From an uncultured Verrucomicrobiota bacterium (GTDB lineage Bacteria; Verrucomicrobiota; Kiritimatiellia; RFP12; UBA1067): a stretch of 10,317 nt of DNA. This document shows positions 1-7,128 of the stretch, piece by piece. The notes below the pieces were generated by a model that worked only from the letters and a program-made list of their open reading frames with translations, had not been told where the DNA came from and searched no databases. Where the stretch lies: contig CAMZET010000032.1 in assembly GCA_947305825.1 (NCBI GenBank), positions 1-10,317 on the forward strand, written 5' to 3'. The position numbers and the translations under genes are program-made. Numbering within the stretch: position 1 is the first letter of the stretch; each line of letters starts with the position of its first letter.

Positions 1-59
1 GGTCCCCCCCCTTTGTCCACCCCCGCCGGCCTCCCCGATACCCCCCTGGGGGGGGGAGC
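1..59. other. C/G homopolymer-rich non-coding stretch
   Basis: This non-coding stretch has plus-strand C runs at 4-11, 20-24, 33-36 and 41-46, followed by a G run at 48-56. On the minus strand the four C runs are four G tracts of 8, 5, 4 and 6, separated by 8, 8 and 4 bases. That fits a relaxed G-quadruplex pattern (an i-motif on the plus strand). The G9 run could also pair with any of the C runs. No open frame here resembles a protein. The rest of the leader, 60-134, is A-rich in patches and shows no gene. Runs this long are prone to sequencing length errors. Confidence 0.5.
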
Positions 60-134
60 AAAAATAATGAGGCTAAAAACCCTTCCCGGCACCCGTCAAA
101 AAGCAAATTGCGCCGGAAACCTCGGCCGTCCCGC

Positions 135-163
135 TTGACAGACGGGCGGAAATAGCGTAAAAT
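135..163 (+). promoter_or_regulatory. Sigma70-type promoter of the mreB operon
   Basis: A perfect -35 hexamer TTGACA (135-140) is followed by a 17-base spacer and a -10 hexamer TAAAAT (158-163), which differs from TATAAT at one position. Transcription would start near 169-172, giving a leader of about 30 nt before the mreB ATG at 202. Nothing else in the window comes as close to consensus at a suitable place, and the genes downstream are close or overlapping, so this is the likely main promoter of the cluster. The motif is read directly; its activity is inferred. Confidence 0.75.
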
Positions 164-201
164 ATGCAGCGAACCTTGGACTAGGCAGAAACGACACGAA
201 G

Positions 202-1245
202 ATGTTTGGAAAACTAAAGAATCTGTTCTCGACCGACATCGGCATCGATCTCGGCACGGCGAATTCGCTCGTGTACGTGAAGGATCGCGGCATAGTGCTG
301 CGCGAGCCTTCCGTAGTCGCCATACAGGCCGGTTCCAAGCACGTGCTTGCGGTTGGCGAGGAGGCGCGCCAGATGCTTGGCCGCACACCCGGCAACATAA
401 TCGCCATTCGCCCGATGAAGTCAGGCGTGATAGCCGATTTCGACATAACCGAGGCGATGATTGCGTACTTCATCAACAAGGTCTGCCCGAAGCGGTGGTG
501 GACGAAGAACATGAAGTGGGCGCGGCCGAGGATTGTTATAGCGGTTCCGAGCGGGATAACGGAAGTGGAGAAGCGCGCGGTGCAGGACGCGGCGGAGAAC
601 GCCGGAGCGCGCGACGTGCTCCTCATCGAGGAGCCGATGGCCGCCGCTATTGGCGTCGGACTCCCGGTGGCGGAGCCGGCCGGCTCCATGATTGTGGACA
701 TCGGCGGCGGCACCTGCGAAGTCGCCATCATCTCTTTGGCGGGCATAGTCCATTCGAACAGCCAGCGCGCCGCTGGCGGAGACGCGATGGACGACTGCAT
801 CCGAAACTACATCAAACGGGTCTACAACCTCCACATCGGCGAAAGGACGGCGGAGGAGGTCAAAATCCAGATTGGCAGCGCCTACCCCACCGGGGAGGAG
901 AAGGCCATGGACGTGCGCGGCATGGACGTGGTGACCGGTCTGCCCAAGACCCTAACAATAACATCAGAGGAAATACGTGGGGCGCTCAAGGATCCTGTCA
1001 CGTTGATAGTGGATACGGTGCGCTCGACTCTAGACAAATGCGAGCCGGAGCTGGCGGCGGACCTTATAGACCGCGGCCTGGTGCTTTCCGGCGGCAGCTC
1101 GCAGTTGCGCGGGCTCGACCGGCTTCTATCCCAGCAGACGGGACTTCCCGTCGTGGTTGCGGACGATCCCCTTTCGGCGGTGGCCGAGGGGACGGGCGTT
1201 GTCATGAGCGAAATCGATTTCCTCTCGCAGCACCGAAAGGGATAG
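202..1245 (+). CDS. mreB: Rod shape-determining protein MreB (bacterial actin)
   Basis: MreB is an actin-fold ATPase that polymerises on the inner face of the cytoplasmic membrane and orients the lateral-wall synthesis machine. The 347-residue product has the family's normal length. It starts with a short amphipathic segment (MFGKLKNLF), typical of the membrane anchor. The phosphate-1 loop DIGIDLGTAN lies at about residues 12-21, the phosphate-2 loop DIGGGTCEV at 166-174, and an EEP-MAAAIG block just before it. A late GLVLSGGSS adenosine-loop motif is also present. In the phosphate-2 loop the usual second threonine is Cys172. ATG 202 is chosen because the protein begins there as the family does. 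No good Shine-Dalgarno sequence precedes it (only AGGCAG 13 bases upstream), so initiation may rely on the short leader. It is the first gene after the promoter at 135-163. The identification is very secure. Confidence 0.97.
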   Translation: MFGKLKNLFSTDIGIDLGTANSLVYVKDRGIVLREPSVVAIQAGSKHVLAVGEEARQMLGRTPGNIIAIRPMKSGVIADFDITEAMIAYFINKVCPKRWWTKNMKWARPRIVIAVPSGITEVEKRAVQDAAENAGARDVLLIEEPMAAAIGVGLPVAEPAGSMIVDIGGGTCEVAIISLAGIVHSNSQRAAGGDAMDDCIRNYIKRVYNLHIGERTAEEVKIQIGSAYPTGEEKAMDVRGMDVVTGLPKTLTITSEEIRGALKDPVTLIVDTVRSTLDKCEPELAADLIDRGLVLSGGSSQLRGLDRLLSQQTGLPVVVADDPLSAVAEGTGVVMSEIDFLSQHRKG

Positions 1246-1273
1246 GGATTTGAACGAAGCGACAGCAGCCCTA

Positions 1274-1291
1274 TCCTCGCGCAGGCGAGGA
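1274..1291 (+). promoter_or_regulatory. Hairpin occluding the mreC Shine-Dalgarno sequence
   Basis: A perfect 7-bp stem, TCCTCGC (1274-1280) with GCGAGGA (1285-1291), closes a four-base GCAG loop. The mreC Shine-Dalgarno sequence AGGAGG spans 1288-1293, so four of its six bases are locked in the stem. The ATG is at 1299, five bases beyond. No U-run follows, so it is not an intrinsic terminator. It may lower MreC and MreD output relative to MreB, or couple mreC translation to ribosomes finishing mreB at 1245. The structure is seen in the sequence; its effect is inferred. Confidence 0.55.
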
Positions 1292-1298
1292 GGAAGGG

Positions 1299-2114
1299 AT
1301 GAAGCGACCTGAGGGGCGCGCGACATTGGCGGTCGCGGCTGCGGCTGCGGCGATAGTCGGCATATTGGTGCTTTTCCGCGCGGCGTCGGCTGAGGCGGTG
1401 TATCCCGTCGAACGCGTCAAGCGCATATTGTCTGACGGCGTATTCAGCCGCATTCGCGGTGTGTTTCGCGGGGCGGCGGCGCAGGCGGAGAACGAGCGGT
1501 TGCGGCGCGAGCTGGCGGCTCTTGCGATGGAGCGCGGCTACTGCGAGCGTCTGCGCGACGAATGCATACGTCTTCGCAGGCTGCTGGGCTATTCCAAGGC
1601 ATTGCCCGGGAAGTGGAAGGCGGCGGCCGTGCTTTCCGCAGGCGGCGGCGCCGCCGGCGCCAGGAAGACCATCCGCATTTCGCGTGGGGCGCTTTCCGGG
1701 TTGCGCCAAGGCGCGGTCGTGGCGGTTCCGGATGGGCTGGTAGGGCGCGTGGCCTCAGTTTCCCCGCACACTGCCGAAGTGCTGCTGATTACAGACCCGT
1801 CGCTGCGCGTGGCGTGCATGGTCGAAGGCGCGCGCGGCGCCAAGGGGATACTCTCTGGCGGCACGGACGAGATGTTGGTGCTGCGCTACCTGACGGTAGG
1901 CGCGGAGCTTCCGCCGCGTTCGCGCATCCTCACGTCGGGGCTTGGTGGCGTGTTCCCGGGAGGTCTGGCCGTGGGCACGCTCATCGGCATGCGCGAGAGC
2001 GAGGACGGTGCCATTCGCGAGGGAGACGTGGAGCCGGCGGTCGATTTCGCGACACTGGAAGATGTCTTTGTCCAGGAGATTCCCGAAGAGCAGGAGACCC
2101 CCGAAGAGAGATGA
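1299..2114 (+). CDS. mreC: Rod shape-determining protein MreC
   Basis: MreC is a bitopic inner-membrane protein whose periplasmic part assembles into filaments and activates PBP2 in the elongasome. The 271-residue product has one N-terminal membrane segment (about residues 9-27). A charged coiled coil follows (about 58-98, ENERLRRELAAL onward), then the periplasmic beta-rich domains. Family signatures are LLITDPSLRVACMVEG (Asp166), a KGILSG turn, and ILTSGLGGVFPGGLAVG near the end. The tail is acidic and glutamate-rich. ATG 1299 has AGGAGG five bases upstream, but that site sits in a hairpin (1274-1291). The stop codon overlaps the mreD start as ATGA (2111-2114). The identification is secure. 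Confidence 0.95.
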   Translation: MKRPEGRATLAVAAAAAAIVGILVLFRAASAEAVYPVERVKRILSDGVFSRIRGVFRGAAAQAENERLRRELAALAMERGYCERLRDECIRLRRLLGYSKALPGKWKAAAVLSAGGGAAGARKTIRISRGALSGLRQGAVVAVPDGLVGRVASVSPHTAEVLLITDPSLRVACMVEGARGAKGILSGGTDEMLVLRYLTVGAELPPRSRILTSGLGGVFPGGLAVGTLIGMRESEDGAIREGDVEPAVDFATLEDVFVQEIPEEQETPEER

Positions 2115-2575
2115 ACAAGGACTTGCCACATCTCGCGATAGGACTGCTGGCGCTTGTGTTTGGCGGCGCGGCCGAGGAGTTGCTGCCGAAAATCGCCGGC
2201 GTCGGCTTTCCGTTCCTGCTGATGGCGTCGATATACATGGCGGCGAAGAGGGCGCCGTGGCCGATGTTCCTGTTCGCGGCGGCGGCCGGCGCCTTGGAGG
2301 ACGGCCTCTCCTCGCTCCCGTTCGCCGCGAGCATCGCTTTCTTCTCTCTCGTGGCGGCGTTCCTCTACTGGACCGACCTCGTGCGCTGCACATTCGCGTT
2401 CGCGTTCCCGGCATACCAGCTGTGGTTGCGGATGTGGACCGGCGGGCTTGACGGCGGCGTGTTCGCGCGTCTCCTCCTCTCGATACCTGTCGGCGCGGCG
2501 ACGGCGGCGGCGACATGGCAAATCCTGCAATGGCTGGACCGGAAAGGAGCGGTGGATGAACATGGAGCGCGGTGA
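2111..2575 (+). CDS. mreD: Rod shape-determining protein MreD
   Basis: MreD is a small polytopic inner-membrane protein of the elongasome that works with MreC. The 154-residue product is almost entirely hydrophobic, with about five likely membrane segments. It contains an AGALEDGLSSLPF stretch resembling the conserved glycine/aspartate motif of MreD proteins. MreD diverges quickly, so the call rests on size, topology and position between mreC and PBP2. ATG 2111 is chosen because it overlaps the mreC stop as ATGA, the usual arrangement for coupled translation. An in-frame start at 1562 would overlap mreC by more than 500 bp and is not credible. The 3' end overlaps the PBP2 gene by 20 bp. Confidence 0.88.
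   Translation: MNKDLPHLAIGLLALVFGGAAEELLPKIAGVGFPFLLMASIYMAAKRAPWPMFLFAAAAGALEDGLSSLPFAASIAFFSLVAAFLYWTDLVRCTFAFAFPAYQLWLRMWTGGLDGGVFARLLLSIPVGAATAAATWQILQWLDRKGAVDEHGAR
2543..2549 (+). promoter_or_regulatory. Ribosome-binding site fixing the PBP2 start
   Basis: AAAGGAG at 2543-2549 lies six bases before ATG 2556, inside the end of mreD. It selects this start over an in-frame upstream ATG at 2448, which would add 36 arginine-rich residues before the membrane anchor. A second in-frame ATG at 2562 is possible but spaced less well. Confidence 0.7.
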
Positions 2576-4319
2576 GCGTCCGCAGGGCATGACGTGCCTG
2601 GCGGTCGGGGCCTTGTTCCTGGCCGGTTTCGCCGCCCTGGCGATGCGCCTGAAGGATGTGCAGGTAGACCAGGTGGCCGCGCTGACGTACGATGCGGCCC
2701 GCCAGAGCATTCGGCGTGTGCGCGTGCCGGGCGCGCGCGGCAGAATCCTCGCCTCCGGCGGAGAAGTCCTCGCAGCCAACCGTCCCGCTCGCTCCATCGT
2801 CTTGAACGCCGAGGCGTTCCAGAAGCGCACTTGGGCATCCACCGCCACCAATATCTTCGCGGCCGTGACGGATGCCGCCGCCGTCATCGGCCGCCCGTCC
2901 CACATAGACATTGCCGACATCGAAAGCCATCTGAAGCGCAAACTCGCCCGCCCGCTTGTAGTCTGGCGCAACGTCACAGACGACGAACTCGCACGCTTTT
3001 CCGAGCATATCGACGCGCTGGAAGGCTTCGAGTGCGAGGAGAGCCTGGAGCGGCACTATCCGCATGGGACGCTCGCCTCGCATCTGGTCGGATACGTCGG
3101 GCGCGACCGCGTCGAGGCCCCGGAAGGGGACGAGAGCGTAAACTACATCGATTTCGAGATGCGCGGGCGCGGCGGGCTGGAGGCGCGCTACGACAGCTTT
3201 CTGCGCGGCGTGCCGGGGCAAAGATGCCTGACCGTGGACGCCAGAGGCTTCGCCCACAGCGAATGGACCCAAATCGAGCCGCAGAAAGGGCCGGACCTGC
3301 GGCTTTCGCTCGACCTGAAACTCCAGCGCGAGGCGGAAAAGCAGCTGGAAGGCCACTGCGGGGCTTGCGTCGCGCTGGACCCCCGCGACGGCTCCGTGCT
3401 CGTCATGGCCAGTTCTCCAGGTTTCGATCCGAACGATTTCGTGCCGACGCTCCCCGCCGCGCTCTGGAAAAGCCTGTCCGCAGACCCGGCCAAGCCGCTC
3501 ATGTGCCGGGCAAGCGCGGGGACGTATGCTCCTGGTTCGACGTTCAAGCCGATTACGGCGTTCGCGGGGATGGAGCGCGGCATCTCGTCCGGCGCCGTCT
3601 ACGAGTGCGTCGGCGCCTACAAGATAGGCGGAGTGCGCATCCGTTGCACGCGCACGTGGGGGCACGGCGATATGGATTTGCGCCACGCGCTGCGGGAATC
3701 GTGCAACCCGTTCTTCTGCGACTTGGGCGTGAAGGCGGGCACGAACGCTCTCATAGGCGCTGCGCGTGCGTTCGGACTAGGCGCGAAGACGGGGATAGAT
3801 TTCCCGGCGGAAGCGGCGGGCGTCGTGCCGGACGACGAATGGAAGCGTGAACATTGGGGCGAGAGGTGGTATCCCGGCGACCTGCCGCAGATGGCGATAG
3901 GCCAGGGGATGCTGCTCGTGACGCCGTTGCAGATGGCGCGCGTGGCGGCGGCAATAGGTACTGGCTATCTCGTCACGCCGCATCTCAAGGCCGGCGAGCC
4001 GGCCCGGCGCAAGGAGCTGCCTTTCTCCGCCGCCATGCTTCGCGCCGTGCGCGAAGGAATGGAAATGGTTGTGGACGGCGGCACGGGGCGTCGCGCCGGC
4101 GATGGACTCGCCGTGAAAATCGCCGGCAAGACCGGCACCGCAGAAGTAGGCTCCGGCGCCACCAGACGCAAAAACACCTGGTTCATCGCCTACGCGCCGG
4201 CGAAAAACCCGACCCTCGCCATTGCGATGGTAATTGAAAACGGCGACACTGGCGGCGGAACGACCGCCCCGAAGGTCCGTGAAATCCTCAAAGCCAGGTT
4301 CGGGGAGGCGAAATCGTGA
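2556..4319 (+). CDS. mrdA: Penicillin-binding protein 2 (elongasome transpeptidase)
   Basis: PBP2 is the class B penicillin-binding protein that cross-links peptidoglycan made by RodA during elongation; its bulk lies in the periplasm. The 587-residue product (E. coli PBP2 is about 633) has a short cytoplasmic tail and one membrane anchor (about 11-30). The pedestal domain opens with RGRILASGGEVLAAN, where the usual DRNG is ASGG. The transpeptidase domain has all three active-site motifs: STFK with Ser328 and Lys331, SCN at 382-384, and KTGT at 525-528. Cys351, Cys364, His370 and Cys383 match the spacing of a zinc site known in another PBP2, with Cys in place of Asp. The gene overlaps mreD by 20 bp and ends in a GTGA overlap with rodA. 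The context (mreBCD before, rodA after) makes it PBP2 and not the division enzyme FtsI. Confidence 0.94.
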   Translation: MNMERGERPQGMTCLAVGALFLAGFAALAMRLKDVQVDQVAALTYDAARQSIRRVRVPGARGRILASGGEVLAANRPARSIVLNAEAFQKRTWASTATNIFAAVTDAAAVIGRPSHIDIADIESHLKRKLARPLVVWRNVTDDELARFSEHIDALEGFECEESLERHYPHGTLASHLVGYVGRDRVEAPEGDESVNYIDFEMRGRGGLEARYDSFLRGVPGQRCLTVDARGFAHSEWTQIEPQKGPDLRLSLDLKLQREAEKQLEGHCGACVALDPRDGSVLVMASSPGFDPNDFVPTLPAALWKSLSADPAKPLMCRASAGTYAPGSTFKPITAFAGMERGISSGAVYECVGAYKIGGVRIRCTRTWGHGDMDLRHALRESCNPFFCDLGVKAGTNALIGAARAFGLGAKTGIDFPAEAAGVVPDDEWKREHWGERWYPGDLPQMAIGQGMLLVTPLQMARVAAAIGTGYLVTPHLKAGEPARRKELPFSAAMLRAVREGMEMVVDGGTGRRAGDGLAVKIAGKTGTAEVGSGATRRKNTWFIAYAPAKNPTLAIAMVIENGDTGGGTTAPKVREILKARFGEAKS

Positions 4320-5530
4320 AACTGCGGCGCCTTCTCGACTTCAACTGGGTCCTGTTCGCGGCGATGCTCGCGCTCATCGGCTGCGGCGCGACTGCGATAT
4401 GGAGCGCCGGACACGCCCGCGAGGCTATATTCCACGGAATGTGGATAAACCACTTGATGAGCGCGGGAATAGGTCTCGCCGTCTATTTCCTGTTCGCGTA
4501 CCTCGACTACCGCGACATAGTGAAGTTTTTCTCGCCGGCGGCATACGCCGCCTCTCTTGCGATGCTCGTGCTCGTGCTCGTCGTCGGCGAGACGGTCTAC
4601 GGCGGCAGGCGCTGGCTCTGGTTCTTCCAGCCGAGCGAAGTGGCGAAACTCTGCACAATCGTGTTTTTGTCGAAACTCCTGGCGCGGCCGGGATTGCGCG
4701 AGATGGCTGCTGACGGGCCCGGCGGCGACATCCCGCAAGACAAGTATTCGCCGCGTGAAGACGAAATCCCCGTATTCGTCTGCGCGTGCCTGACAGCTGG
4801 CGTCCCGGCCGTCCTCATCCTCCTCGAGCCTGATTTGGGCACTACCCTCGCTCTCGTGCCCGCCGTAATAGTCATGATTGTCGCCGCCGGCGTCTGGCGC
4901 AAGGGGCTATTCACCTTGCTGTCTGTCGCCGCCGTCGCCGTGTCGCTTCTCCTTGGAGCCATATACGAGGCCGAAAAGCCCGGCCAGAGCGAAGAGAGGC
5001 GCGACGCCATCCTCAAATACGTGCCGATGAAGCCGCATCAGGTAAAGCGCGTCAAGACGTTCCTGTTCCCGGAGACCGACCCTATGGGAGCGGGCTACAA
5101 CCTGCGGCAGTCGCTCATAGCAATAGGGTCGGGCGGGGTGCGCGGGCGAGGCATCGGCAAAGGCGAGACCAACCGTCTCAAGTACCTGCCGCCGTCCGTC
5201 TCCATGAACGACTTCATTTTCTGCGTGTGGGCTGAAGAGACCGGCTACGTGGGCGCACTTGCGCTGCTGGGGCTTTTCTCCGCGCTGTGCACGGCAGGAG
5301 CCTGGACAAGCTTCCGCGCCGCCGACATGGAAGGCAGGATTCTCGCCCTCGGCGCCACAACCTTGATTTTCGCACACGCCTACATCAACATGGCCATGAC
5401 GGTGGGGCTGGTCCCGATTACGGGGCTGCCGCTGCCGTTCATGTCCTCTGGCCGCACTTTCCTCATAGTGTCAATGGCCGCACTCGGCCTTGTCCAAAGC
5501 GTATCTATCCACAAAAAGGAGATTCAATGA
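4316..5530 (+). CDS. rodA: Peptidoglycan glycosyltransferase RodA (SEDS family)
   Basis: RodA is the SEDS-family polymerase that builds glycan strands from lipid II and pairs with PBP2. The 404-residue product is polytopic, with about ten membrane segments. It carries the SEDS signatures RWLWFFQPSEVAKL, LEPDLGT and AIGSGGVRGRGIGKGETNRLKYLPP, and near the end GLPLPFMSSGRT. It is longer than E. coli RodA (about 370), partly from a polar loop near residues 127-152. The motif usually written LPE-x-HTDFIF reads LPPSVSMNDFIF: Asp299 is kept, the Glu is Pro293, and two residues are added. The start is GTG 4316, which shares GTGA with the PBP2 stop; GGAGG at 4304-4308 is seven bases upstream. It ends in an ATGA overlap with the RNase gene. 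Confidence 0.94.
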   Translation: MKLRRLLDFNWVLFAAMLALIGCGATAIWSAGHAREAIFHGMWINHLMSAGIGLAVYFLFAYLDYRDIVKFFSPAAYAASLAMLVLVLVVGETVYGGRRWLWFFQPSEVAKLCTIVFLSKLLARPGLREMAADGPGGDIPQDKYSPREDEIPVFVCACLTAGVPAVLILLEPDLGTTLALVPAVIVMIVAAGVWRKGLFTLLSVAAVAVSLLLGAIYEAEKPGQSEERRDAILKYVPMKPHQVKRVKTFLFPETDPMGAGYNLRQSLIAIGSGGVRGRGIGKGETNRLKYLPPSVSMNDFIFCVWAEETGYVGALALLGLFSALCTAGAWTSFRAADMEGRILALGATTLIFAHAYINMAMTVGLVPITGLPLPFMSSGRTFLIVSMAALGLVQSVSIHKKEIQ

Positions 5531-7128
5531 ACCTGTTCGGTTGGCTTAAGCGCTCGCAGCTCAAGCGCGAAATCATAGTAAACGTCGAAACCCTAGAGAC
5601 GAGAGTTGCGGTCATGGAAAACGGGCGGCTCGAAGAATTTATGGTCGAGCACACGGAAGACGAGCGCCTCGTCGGCTCCGTTTTCAAGGGCCGCATACAG
5701 AATCTGGAGAACGATCTGCAGGCGGCGTTCGTTGATATAGGGCTACAGAAGAACGCCTTTCTCCATTACTGGGACATGATTCCCGACATCGACGCGCTCA
5801 TGGAGGGCGACGACGAAATGCAGAATGGCGGCGACGAGCAGCCGCGCCGCGGCAAGAACAGCCGCAAGAGTCGCCTCTCCGACGCCGAAATCGCCCAGCG
5901 CTTCCCGCCGGGTTCCGAAATCGTCGTACAGGTCACCAAAGGCCCTATTTCGACGAAAGGCCCACGCGTCACCGCCAACCTCTCCATCCCGGGCCGCTAT
6001 CTCGTCATGATGCCCGGCGCGCGTGTGCGCGGCGTTTCAAAGAAAATCGTCGATGCCAAGGAAAGGCAGCGCCTGAAAGACATCCTCGACAAACTTCCTC
6101 TTCCCGACAACGTCGGACTCGTCGTGCGCACGGTCGGCCAGGGCGCTTCCGCGCGCGCTTTCGCAAGAGACTTGCGCAACCTCCTCTCTATCTGGAACGA
6201 AATGCAGCAGAACACCAAAAACCTGCGCACGCCTTGCTGCATCTTCCAGGAACCCGACCTCTGCGAGAGGGTCGTGCGCGACTGGCTCACGGAGGACGTG
6301 GATGCCATCGTAATCGACGACGAACGCAGCTTCACGAGGATGCGCGAAATAACCGGCTTCATCTCTTCGCGCTCGCGCTCCAAGATACGCCGCTACGACG
6401 GCGATGCCGGCATATTCGAGCACTACGGCATCGAGCGGCAGCTCGACGAGGCTTTCTCGCGGCAGGTTAACCTCAAGAGCGGCGGCTATCTCGTTATCGA
6501 TGAAACGGAGGCTCTCATCGCTGTCGACGTGAACACCGGCCACTTCAAGGGCACGGGCTCGCAGGAAGACGCGATTCTCGAAGTCAATCTCGAGGCGGTG
6601 GAAGAGGTGGCGCGCCAGCTGCGCCTGCGAAACATTGGCGGCCTTGTCATACTAGACCTCATCGACATGAAGATGCGCAAGCACCAGACGCAGGTCTACA
6701 AGGCTTTGCGGGTGGCGCTGAAGCGCGACCGCGCCCGCACCAACGTCCTGCCCATCTCCGAACTCGGGCTCCTCGAGATGTCCCGCCAGCGACAGGACCG
6801 CTCCCTTCTTTCCATGCTCACTTCCCGCTGCCCCTACTGCCACGGGCACGGTGTCGTGAAGAGTCCGCTCGCAATTTCCATTGAACTCCAGCGCCGCCTC
6901 GCCAGCATCCTCAAGAAAGCGCGCGTGGAAGGGCGCACCGTCATGCCGAAGGTGGTCATCGCGCCGCAGGTCATGGCGCGCCTGCGCACCGAGGATGCCG
7001 ACCTGCTTTCGCGTCTCCAGAAGGAATATTCGACGCGCCTGACGTTCGTCTCGGAACTCCACCGCCATCCGGAGTCGTTTTCCATACTTGACGCAACCAC
7101 CTCGGAAGTGATATACTCTCAATCATGA
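5527..7128 (+). CDS. rng: Ribonuclease G (RNase E/G family endoribonuclease)
   Basis: This is a single-strand-specific endoribonuclease; E. coli RNase G matures the 5' end of 16S rRNA and decays some mRNAs. The 533-residue product holds the catalytic module only, with no RNase E-type scaffold tail. An S1 RNA-binding domain (about 45-140) carries an extra polar insert near 88-120. The 5'-phosphate sensor Arg201-Thr202 (VVRTVGQGAS) follows. Catalytic Asp334 (IAVDVNTG) and Asp377 (VILDLIDM) are 43 residues apart, as in E. coli RNase E, and the zinc-link CPYC at 435-438 comes 58 residues later, also as in RNase E. TKGPRVT, LKSGGYLVIDETEA and CHGHG are closer to RNase G than to RNase E. ATG 5527 overlaps the rodA stop and has AAGGAG five bases upstream. 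In proteobacteria rng also lies beside mreBCD. Confidence 0.92.
   Translation: MNLFGWLKRSQLKREIIVNVETLETRVAVMENGRLEEFMVEHTEDERLVGSVFKGRIQNLENDLQAAFVDIGLQKNAFLHYWDMIPDIDALMEGDDEMQNGGDEQPRRGKNSRKSRLSDAEIAQRFPPGSEIVVQVTKGPISTKGPRVTANLSIPGRYLVMMPGARVRGVSKKIVDAKERQRLKDILDKLPLPDNVGLVVRTVGQGASARAFARDLRNLLSIWNEMQQNTKNLRTPCCIFQEPDLCERVVRDWLTEDVDAIVIDDERSFTRMREITGFISSRSRSKIRRYDGDAGIFEHYGIERQLDEAFSRQVNLKSGGYLVIDETEALIAVDVNTGHFKGTGSQEDAILEVNLEAVEEVARQLRLRNIGGLVILDLIDMKMRKHQTQVYKALRVALKRDRARTNVLPISELGLLEMSRQRQDRSLLSMLTSRCPYCHGHGVVKSPLAISIELQRRLASILKKARVEGRTVMPKVVIAPQVMARLRTEDADLLSRLQKEYSTRLTFVSELHRHPESFSILDATTSEVIYSQS

Noticed and set aside
41..56. C6-T-G9 as an intrinsic terminator of an upstream gene
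   Set aside because: A hairpin would need a workable loop taken from the runs themselves, and no T run follows on either strand.
2448..2555. Upstream PBP2 start adding 36 residues
   Set aside because: The added segment is Arg/Ser-rich out-of-frame mreD sequence. AAAGGAG precedes ATG 2556 at correct spacing.
1755..3686. Long minus-strand open frame of about 640 codons opposite mreC, mreD and PBP2
   Set aside because: The product is low-complexity, rich in Arg, Pro and Ala, and has no recognisable domain. The opposite strand encodes three clear family proteins. Such frames are common opposite high-GC genes.
5287..5526. N-terminal extension of RNase G by 80 residues
   Set aside because: It would overlap rodA by 240 bp and encodes an unrelated His/Arg-rich stretch. 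ATG 5527 has a good ribosome-binding site and matches the family start.
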